From assembly GCA_900768735.1 (NCBI GenBank), contig CAAGDZ010000110.1, forward strand, positions 1-5,641: DNA of 5,641 bases, read 5' to 3'. Of this stretch, positions 1 to 4,256 are shown in pieces. Every line of letters starts with the position of its first letter. The first letter of the stretch is position 1. Below the pieces are notes generated by a model. It was not told the DNA's origin. It saw only the letters and a program-made list of their open reading frames with translations, and did not search any database. Source of the stretch: Oscillospiraceae bacterium. Lineage in GTDB: Bacteria; Bacillota; Clostridia; Oscillospirales; Ruminococcaceae. The translations under genes and the position numbers were made by a program.

Positions 1-561
1 AACGAGGGCGACGGCGCGTTCTATGGTCCTAAGATTGACTTCCATCTTGAGGACTCCCTCGGCAGAACATGGCAGTGCGGCACAATCCAGCTCGACTTCC
101 AGCTGCCTATGCGCTTTAATATCGAATATACCGGTGCTGACGGTGAAAAGCACAGACCTATCATGATTCACCGTGTTGTATTCGGCTCAATCGAGCGCTT
201 TATCGGTATTCTCACCGAGCATTTTGCGGGCGCGTTCCCGATATGGCTGTCACCCGTACAGGTAAAGCTTATGCCTATCGCAGACCGTCACAATGACTTT
301 ACCGCCGAGGTTGCCGCAGAGCTTAAAAAGTACGGCGTAAGAGTTGAGATTGACGACAGAAGCGAGAAAATCGGATTTAAGATCCGCGAGGCACAGCTTC
401 AGAAGATACCTTATATGCTGGTTATCGGCGACAAAGAGGTTGAGACAAAGAATGTTTCTATCCGCTGCCGTAAGAGAGGCGACATCGGTGCTATGACCGT
501 TGCCGATTTCTGCGCAATGGTAAAGAAAGAGATTGACGAAAAAACCGTTATCCTTGACTGA
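1..561 (+). CDS. thrS: Threonyl-tRNA synthetase, C-terminal part (5' end outside window)
   Basis: Cytoplasmic class II synthetase that charges tRNA-Thr with threonine. The frame is open from base 1 and gives 186 residues before a TGA stop, so roughly the last 30% of a protein that is normally about 640 residues. Visible residues 1-75 are the end of the catalytic core: EGDGAFYGPKIDFH, GRTWQCGTIQLDFQ and the block MIHRVVFGSIERFIGIL. The His of MIHR (visible residue 57) corresponds to the third zinc ligand known in E. coli ThrRS, and GSIERF is class II motif 3. Residues of about 80-180, from PIWLSPVQVKLMPI onward, form the anticodon-binding domain (HGTP_anticodon fold), including DDRSEKIGFKIREAQ and IPYMLVIGDKE. 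The ATG at 109 is internal (P-M-R-F) and is not the start. Nothing appears broken. Identification is essentially certain; the N-terminal TGS, editing and early catalytic regions lie upstream of the window. Confidence 0.98.
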   Translation, partial: NEGDGAFYGPKIDFHLEDSLGRTWQCGTIQLDFQLPMRFNIEYTGADGEKHRPIMIHRVVFGSIERFIGILTEHFAGAFPIWLSPVQVKLMPIADRHNDFTAEVAAELKKYGVRVEIDDRSEKIGFKIREAQLQKIPYMLVIGDKEVETKNVSIRCRKRGDIGAMTVADFCAMVKKEIDEKTVILD

Positions 562-568
562 CGGTTTT
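541..568 (+). terminator. Weak hairpin over the thrS stop codon
   Basis: Bases 541-550 (AAAACCGTTA) pair with 559-568 (TGACGGTTTT), 10 bp with one G-U pair and an 8-base loop. The stem is AT-rich and its U-run lies within the 3' arm rather than after it. It could be a leaky terminator or attenuator between thrS and the next gene, or just an mRNA hairpin. No clear promoter is seen between it and the next gene, so some read-through is expected. Confidence 0.3.
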
Positions 569-572
569 AAGT

Positions 573-580
573 AAAGGAGG
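573..580 (+). promoter_or_regulatory. Strong ribosome binding site for the YjfB-family gene
   Basis: AAAGGAGG, a near-perfect anti-16S match, lies 7 bases before the ATG at 588. It fixes the start of the small gene and argues that the 65-residue frame is really translated. Confidence 0.85.
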
Positions 581-587
581 GCTGTAT

Positions 588-785
588 ATGGATTTAACTT
601 CATATATTGCAAGTGTTTCAATGAGTATGGCTCAGAGTAATCTGGCAACAAGCGTTTCTACCGCTATGCTGTCGAGGACTATTGACGCCGCAGAAACAGA
701 GGGCGCAGGCGTAGTTAATATGCTTAACAGCGCCGAGCTTCCTCCGGCAGGTGTAACGGGTCATCTGCTCAATGTGAGAGCATAA
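588..785 (+). CDS. YjfB-family small protein (putative motility-associated)
   Basis: A 65-residue protein that matches the YjfB / 'putative motility protein' family in length and layout. It has an N-terminal MDLTSYIASVSMSMAQSNL amphipathic stretch rich in Ser, Met and Gln, then a helix around AMLSRTIDAAETEGAGVVNML, then a short Pro-rich tail ending NVRA. The biochemical role of this family is not established; the motility label comes from family naming and its frequent presence in flagellated Firmicutes. It has no signal peptide, membrane segment or cysteine. It sits 26 bases after thrS behind a very strong ribosome binding site and is followed directly by a good terminator, so it is probably the last gene of a thrS read-through transcript or has a promoter inside thrS that I could not identify. 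An antisense frame covering 250-651 is a shadow. The family assignment rests on pattern recognition, not a search. Confidence 0.82.
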   Translation: MDLTSYIASVSMSMAQSNLATSVSTAMLSRTIDAAETEGAGVVNMLNSAELPPAGVTGHLLNVRA

Positions 786-804
786 GCAGTCCCGAATAGC
801 CTGT

Positions 805-849
805 AGGCTGCCGCATAAGTGCTTGACGCTTTGCGGCAGCCTTGTTTTA
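805..849 (+). terminator. Intrinsic terminator after the YjfB-family gene
   Basis: GGCTGCCGCA (806-815) pairs perfectly with TGCGGCAGCC (832-841). The inner segment AAGTG (817-821) pairs further with CGCTT (827-831), with one G-U pair and a 5-base loop. The hairpin is followed by TTGTTTT (842-848). It is GC-rich, stable and U-tailed, a standard Rho-independent terminator. It separates the thrS/yjfB transcript from the MerR-type promoter about 50 bases downstream. Confidence 0.88.
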
Positions 850-892
850 TACCGAAAGCTTTTTCCTGCCTTAAAAAATTTTCAATTGCCTA

Positions 893-923
893 TTGACATG
901 GAGTGCACTCCAGGTGTTATTAT
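893..923 (+). promoter_or_regulatory. MerR-type promoter with palindromic operator in a 19-bp spacer
   Basis: TTGACA (893-898) is a consensus -35 box and TATTAT (918-923) a good -10 box. They are separated by 19 bases, longer than the optimal 17. The first 14 bases of the spacer (899-912) form a perfect palindrome, TGGAGTGCACTCCA, with further symmetric pairs outside it (896/915 and 897/914). A long spacer holding a dyad next to the -35 box is the hallmark of promoters that MerR regulators activate by untwisting DNA. GGAGT/ACTCC half-sites resemble operators of the AdhR/NmlR subgroup as I recall them. The natural regulator is the MerR protein at the end of the same operon. The predicted start is near 930, giving a leader of about 75 bases. 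The overlapping TATATA at 921-926 is a less likely -10 because the spacer would be 22. Confidence 0.85.
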
Positions 924-930
924 ATATTCA

Positions 931-976
931 GAGAAACTATTCTCCGATTGTTCATTGTTTACGATATTATGAACAA
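931..976 (+). other. Leader with two small hairpins before the operon
   Basis: The predicted 5' untranslated leader (about 930-1005) contains GAGAA (931-935) paired with TTCTC (940-944), and TTGTTCAT (948-955) paired with ATGAACAA (969-976) across a 13-base loop. Both are short and AT-rich. No known riboswitch fold is recognised. They may only stabilise the 5' end of the mRNA. Confidence 0.3.
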
Positions 977-1005
977 ATTATTCGTGCAGGAAAGGAAATG
1001 TTGTT

Positions 1006-1545
1006 ATGAGTAAAAATGTAATTGTAATTTCGGCAAGCCCCAGAAAGGGCGGAAACTCCGATGTTTTGTGCGATGAATTTATCAAGGGCGCTAAAGAAGC
1101 AGGGAATACCGTTCAGAAAATTTTCCTTAAAGAAAATAAAATAAACTACTGCATGGGCTGCGGCGTATGCAACAGCACACATAAATGCGTACAGCAGGAT
1201 GATATGAAGGAAATACTGGACAGTATGGTTAATGCCGATGTTATTGTGCTTGCAACTCCTGTTTATTTCTACACAATGGACGCACAGCTCAAGACCCTTA
1301 TAGACCGCACCGTACCTCGCTATACCGAAATCAGTAACAAGGAGTTTTACTACATTGTCACCGCCGCAGACGGAAATGCTGATAATCTGCAAAAGACGGT
1401 TGACGGTATAAGAGGCTTTACTCTCGACTGCCTTGATAATCCGACCGAAAAGGGAATTATCTGTGCGTCGGGCGTATGGCAAAAGGGCGAGATAGACTCA
1501 ACCCCGTACATAAAGCAGGCTTATGAAATGGGCAAAAACGTATAG
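1006..1545 (+). CDS. Iron-sulfur flavoprotein / NADPH-dependent FMN reductase-like protein
   Basis: A 179-residue cytoplasmic flavodoxin-fold redox protein. The N-terminal strand and loop VIVISASPRKGGNSDVL (residues 5-21) is the FMN phosphate-binding SPR(x)GGNS motif of the family, and ATPVYFYTMDAQLKTLIDR (83-101) is the second flavin-contact region. Between them is C49-x2-C52-x2-C55-x5-C61, which fits the compact CX2CX2CX4-7C motif of archaeal and clostridial Isf proteins that bind one 4Fe-4S cluster beside FMN. It therefore probably shuttles electrons from ferredoxin or NAD(P)H to a small acceptor. The length is typical of the group. Start choice: AGGAAAGGA (988-996) lies about 10 bases before this ATG; the ATG at 998 is out of frame. 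It is the first gene of the operon, directly under the MerR-type promoter, hence probably the most strongly induced. The physiological acceptor (quinone, oxygen species or other electrophile) cannot be read from the sequence. Confidence 0.88.
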   Translation: MSKNVIVISASPRKGGNSDVLCDEFIKGAKEAGNTVQKIFLKENKINYCMGCGVCNSTHKCVQQDDMKEILDSMVNADVIVLATPVYFYTMDAQLKTLIDRTVPRYTEISNKEFYYIVTAADGNADNLQKTVDGIRGFTLDCLDNPTEKGIICASGVWQKGEIDSTPYIKQAYEMGKNV

Positions 1546-1578
1546 TTCATATTTTTTACGGAAAGGAACAAAACAATT

Positions 1579-2136
1579 ATGAACGGAACAATTTCGATTA
1601 ACAAAAAAACAATCGCCGCAAAGGCGATTATAGCGGCTGTCGGTATCGCCGCGGGAGTTGCATTACCTCAGATTTTTCATGCTATCGGACTATTGACATC
1701 GACCGGTGCGGCGGTAGGCTCAGCACTTTTACCTATGCACATACCGGTGCTTTTCGCCGGCTTTGTCGGCGGAGCAGTCGCAGGTGCTGTTGCCGGCGTA
1801 TTAAGTCCTGTTGTAAGCTTTCTTATCGCGGGTATGCCTGCGGCGGCAATTCTGCCGTTTATGATAATAGAACTCGGCGTTTACGGACTTGTAGCGGGTC
1901 TGCTGTCAAAATCAAAGCTTAATTCTTTTGTAAAGCTGATAATAGTACAGCTTGTGGGTCGTGCCGCAAGAATAGCCGCCGTGCTTATTTCAATCTATGC
2001 TATGGGAAATACTCAGCTTGGTATCGCCGCAGTGTACACCTTTATACTTGACGGATTGTTCGGAATTGTACTGCAGTGGGTAATAGTTCCGCTTGCCTTG
2101 CCGCATTTACAAAAGATAAAGAGACTGTATGAATAA
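1579..2136 (+). CDS. ECF transporter S component-like membrane protein
   Basis: A 185-residue, very hydrophobic integral membrane protein with about five to six predicted helices, around residues 12-38, 53-76, 78-95, 96-110, 117-141 and 150-175. The stretch LPMHIPVLFAGFVGGAVAGA followed by a second Ala/Gly helix, SPVVSFLIAGMPAA and IELGVYGLVAGLL is typical of substrate-binding S subunits of energy-coupling-factor importers. These bind a vitamin or similar micronutrient and dock onto a shared EcfA/A'/T motor. Helix 1 has AxxxA spacing (A16/A20/A24), which in this family contacts EcfT. The length matches the usual 170-200. No motor genes are in the window, so it would use a motor encoded elsewhere. 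The start is supported by GAAAGGAA (1561-1568), 10 bases before the ATG. The stop overlaps the next start by 8 bases. The substrate is unknown. The assignment comes from motif similarity; an unrelated small permease is less likely. Confidence 0.8.
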   Translation: MNGTISINKKTIAAKAIIAAVGIAAGVALPQIFHAIGLLTSTGAAVGSALLPMHIPVLFAGFVGGAVAGAVAGVLSPVVSFLIAGMPAAAILPFMIIELGVYGLVAGLLSKSKLNSFVKLIIVQLVGRAARIAAVLISIYAMGNTQLGIAAVYTFILDGLFGIVLQWVIVPLALPHLQKIKRLYE

Positions 2137-2557
2137 TCTTGACAAAGCAAAAGAGATATTTGACAGCGGGGATTATACCTGCGTACTGTATAAGGACGGG
2201 GTTACATATTTAAGCAACGATCGCGGAGTTGCGCCCGTGCTGAGTTTTATTGATAATCAGACGGATTTAAAGGGCTTTGCCGCTGTGGATAAGGTGGTCG
2301 GAAGGGCGGCGGCTATGCTGTTTGCTTTAGCGGGTATAAAAGAGCTTTACGCCGTTGTATTAAGTAAAAGCGCTGAAGAATTTCTTAAAAACAGCGGTAT
2401 TGAGTATTCGTACGGCAGACTTACTGATAAGATTATGAACCGCAGGGGCGACGGACTGTGTCCTATGGAGCAGGCAACCGCCGGCATAAACGACCCGTCA
2501 CAGGCGTATACCGCCGTAAAAAACAAAATAAATGAGCTTCGAAAGGAAAAACGATGA
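2129..2557 (+). CDS. DUF1893 family protein (TM1506-like, deaminase fold)
   Basis: A 142-residue soluble protein matching the DUF1893 family, whose Thermotoga member TM1506 has a cytidine-deaminase-like fold but no assigned activity. Family marks visible here are C18-VLYKDG near the N-terminus, the conserved helix DKVVGRAAAMLFALAGI (54-70), and C111-P-M-E (111-114) after RRGDGL. Length is typical. The Cys-Pro-Met-Glu and DKVVG segments occupy places where true deaminases keep catalytic or metal residues, but the classic HxE/PCxxC pair is not present, so deaminase activity should not be assumed. The C-terminus is a Lys/Glu/Arg-rich helix. The start has only a weak ribosome binding site (AAAGAG, 2118-2123) and lies inside the upstream frame, so translation is probably coupled to the membrane gene. 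Its stop overlaps the next start as ATGA. The family call is good; the function is unknown. Confidence 0.85.
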   Translation: MNNLDKAKEIFDSGDYTCVLYKDGVTYLSNDRGVAPVLSFIDNQTDLKGFAAVDKVVGRAAAMLFALAGIKELYAVVLSKSAEEFLKNSGIEYSYGRLTDKIMNRRGDGLCPMEQATAGINDPSQAYTAVKNKINELRKEKR

Positions 2558-3669
2558 AGAAATTAGGCTTTGGTTTTATGCGTCTGCCGCTTCTTGACGG
2601 AAACGACCAGACAAGCTTTGATAAAGAGCAGCTTTGCAAAATGGTTGACACTTTTCTTGAAAAAGGCTTTACCTACTTTGATACCGCGTATATGTACCAT
2701 GATTTCAAGAGCGAAAGGGTACTGAGGGAGGTGCTTGTTGAACGCCATCCGCGTGACAGCTTTACCGTTGCGACAAAGATGCCTACCATGTTTTTAAAGG
2801 AAAAAGAGGATATGGAGCGCATTTTTAACGAGCAGCTTGAAAAGTGCGGGGTAGAGTATTTTGACTACTATTTACTGCATTGTCTGAACGTTGAAAACTA
2901 TGCTACGGCACAGCGTCTTGACAGCTTTGATTTTGTATCCCGCAAAAAAGCTGAGGGCAGGATAAAGCATATCGGATTTTCATATCACGACAACGCAAAG
3001 CTGCTTGACGAAATACTGACCGCTCACCCCGAGGTAGAGTTTGTACAGCTTCAGCTAAACTATCTTGACTGGGAAAACGAGGGTGTGCAGTCGAGAAAAT
3101 GCTATGAAACTGCCGTAAAGCACGGAAAAGATGTAATAGTAATGGAGCCGGTAAAGGGCGGAACGCTTGCGAATGTCCCTCCTCGCGCCGAGGAGCTGTT
3201 AAAGTCCAAAGAGCCTGATATGTCGGTGCCGTCATGGGCTATACGCTTTGCTGCTACGCATGAAAATGTAATCATGGTTCTCAGCGGAATGAGCAATATG
3301 GAACAGCTGCTCGACAACACAAGCTATATGGAGGATTTCAGACCGCTTGACAATGAAGAAATAAAGCTTGTTTTCAGAGTAGCCGATATTATAAACGCGG
3401 CTGTTTCTATCCCTTGCACAGCCTGCCGCTATTGCGTGGACGGATGTCCGAAGAATATTCCTATCCCCGACTATTTTGCGCTGTACAATGCCGAGATGCA
3501 GGAGATAGAAAAGCCGTTCAACGTGCAGGGCGTGTACTACGAAAATCTTGCAAAGACCCACGGAAAGGCGTCAGACTGTATCGGCTGTAAACAATGCGAA
3601 AGGCATTGCCCTCAACACCTTGAAATAACAAGATTTTTAAAAGACGTATCCGCTGTGTTTGAGGTCTGA
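2554..3669 (+). CDS. Aldo/keto reductase with C-terminal 4Fe-4S dicluster domain (COG1453 type)
   Basis: A 371-residue cytoplasmic oxidoreductase. Residues 1 to about 275 form an aldo/keto reductase TIM barrel. The catalytic tetrad is visible as D43 and Y48 (in FDTAYMYHD), K75 (VATK) and H109 (YYLLH). Other conserved blocks are HIGFSYHD (139-146) and VMEPVKGG (196-203). Residues 288-299 (CTACRYCVDGCP) and 342-353 (CIGCKQCERHCP) are two CX2CX2CX3CP ferredoxin motifs, expected to hold two 4Fe-4S clusters. This architecture belongs to the predicted Fe-S AKR group COG1453, whose usual length is similar. The barrel should reduce or oxidise a carbonyl, with the clusters linking it to a one-electron carrier; the substrate is unknown. 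All tetrad residues and all eight cluster cysteines are intact. AAAGGA (2542-2547) sits 6 bases before the ATG, which overlaps the previous stop by 4 bases. The merR gene follows after 24 bases. Confidence 0.95.
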   Translation: MKKLGFGFMRLPLLDGNDQTSFDKEQLCKMVDTFLEKGFTYFDTAYMYHDFKSERVLREVLVERHPRDSFTVATKMPTMFLKEKEDMERIFNEQLEKCGVEYFDYYLLHCLNVENYATAQRLDSFDFVSRKKAEGRIKHIGFSYHDNAKLLDEILTAHPEVEFVQLQLNYLDWENEGVQSRKCYETAVKHGKDVIVMEPVKGGTLANVPPRAEELLKSKEPDMSVPSWAIRFAATHENVIMVLSGMSNMEQLLDNTSYMEDFRPLDNEEIKLVFRVADIINAAVSIPCTACRYCVDGCPKNIPIPDYFALYNAEMQEIEKPFNVQGVYYENLAKTHGKASDCIGCKQCERHCPQHLEITRFLKDVSAVFEV

Positions 3670-3693
3670 TTAGATTAACGGGAGTGCTTTACA

Positions 3694-4086
3694 ATGACAA
3701 TATCCGAGGTAAGCAAAAAGTTTGATATAACACCTGACACTCTGCGCTATTATGAGCGAATCGGGCTTATTCCGCCTGTACCCAGAAGCAAAAGCGGACT
3801 GCGCGATTATGACGATGAATCCTGCCGCTGGATTGAATTTATCAAGTGTATGCGCAGTGCGGGACTGCCTATTGAAGCGCTATCCGAGTATGTCACACTT
3901 TTCAGACAGGGTAACCGAACCATCGAAGAAAGGCGAAGGCTGCTGATAAGGGAAAGGGATATTTTATCACAGAAGATAAGCGATATGCAGGAAACCTTAA
4001 AGCGACTGGATTATAAAATCAGCTTTTATGAAAAGACGATGGAAGAAAACAAATGCGAGAGTCTGCTTAATAAAAAAGACGGATAA
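3694..4086 (+). CDS. MerR-family transcriptional regulator, AdhR/NmlR-like
   Basis: A 130-residue DNA-binding regulator. Residues 1-40 are the MerR winged helix: ISEVSKKFDITPDTLRYYERIGLIPP, split here as ISEVSKKFDITPDTL plus RYYERIGLIPP, then the wing SGLRDY. Residues 42-68 form the second helix pair (WIEFIKCMRSAGLPIEALSEY), and 75-118 a long Lys/Glu/Arg-rich dimerisation coiled coil. There is no metal-binding or large effector domain, so it is a short MerR of the electrophile-sensing type. C52 in FIKCMR is at the position reported for the redox-reactive Cys of Bacillus AdhR and related NmlR proteins; C44 and C121 are the other cysteines. GGAG (3681-3684) lies 9 bases before the ATG. As last gene of the operon it is expected to bind the palindrome at 899-912 and so regulate its own operon. 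Family assignment is very secure; the inducer is inferred. Confidence 0.94.
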   Translation: MTISEVSKKFDITPDTLRYYERIGLIPPVPRSKSGLRDYDDESCRWIEFIKCMRSAGLPIEALSEYVTLFRQGNRTIEERRRLLIRERDILSQKISDMQETLKRLDYKISFYEKTMEENKCESLLNKKDG

Positions 4087-4114
4087 GAAAAGTTTTAGCC
4101 GCATGGCGGCAAAT

Positions 4115-4165
4115 AAAGCCGTAAGGCGCATTGCAGTAATAATCGCAGTGCGCCTTACGGCTTTT
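4115..4165 (+). terminator. Long hairpin terminating the operon, possibly bidirectional
   Basis: Bases 4115-4134 pair with 4145-4164 over 20 bp (19 Watson-Crick, one G-U at 4131/4148) around a 10-base AT-rich loop. The arms begin AAAGCCGTAAGGCGCA and end TGCGCCTTACGGCTTT. The U-run for the + strand is short (CTTTT, 4161-4165) and partly within the stem. On the - strand the stem is followed by TTTATTT, so it may also act as backup for the convergent gene. A small hairpin, GCCGC/GCGGC (4098-4110), precedes it. Confidence 0.72.
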
Positions 4166-4169
4166 CGGT

Positions 4170-4203
4170 GCAAAAGGAAAGCCCCCGACATCCGGTCGGA
4201 GGC
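4170..4203 (-). terminator. Intrinsic terminator of the solute-binding protein gene
   Basis: Read on the - strand, GCCTCCGAC (4203-4195) pairs with GTCGGGGGC (4189-4181), 9 bp with one G-U and a 5-base loop, followed by TTTCCTTTT (4180-4172). It is GC-rich and U-tailed and lies about 55 bases after the - strand stop codon at 4257. Confidence 0.8.
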
Positions 4204-4256
4204 TCCGAGTAAAGGCTACTCAAATATAAAGGTATATTATGAAACAATTATTGTAA

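Noticed and set aside
250..651. 133-residue open frame on the - strand over the thrS end and the start of the YjfB gene
   Set aside because: It is antisense to two well-supported genes, has no family-like motifs and no ribosome binding site; it is a coding shadow.
930..1005. Possible riboswitch in the leader of an operon with an ECF-type vitamin transporter
   Set aside because: The leader is only about 75 bases, has two weak AT-rich hairpins, no terminator-like stem and no recognisable riboswitch core. MerR control explains the region better.
967..1482. 171-residue open frame on the - strand over the flavoprotein gene
   Set aside because: It lies fully opposite a gene with clear FMN and Fe-S motifs. 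Its Cys/Tyr/His-rich translation looks like a reverse-frame artefact.
3232..3561. 109-residue - strand frame over the AKR cluster region, and other - strand frames at 2903-3235 and 3102-3320
   Set aside because: They mirror the conserved AKR coding sequence, have no start signals and are not protein-like.
3681..3687. GGAGTGC before merR, identical to half of the operator palindrome at 899-912
   Set aside because: Only a 7-base half-site, with no matching second arm or promoter boxes around it. It is explained by the ribosome binding site of merR.
1006..4086. Operon as a mobile or laterally acquired island
   Set aside because: No transposase, integrase, tRNA site or flanking repeats are seen, and base composition by eye resembles the neighbouring genes.
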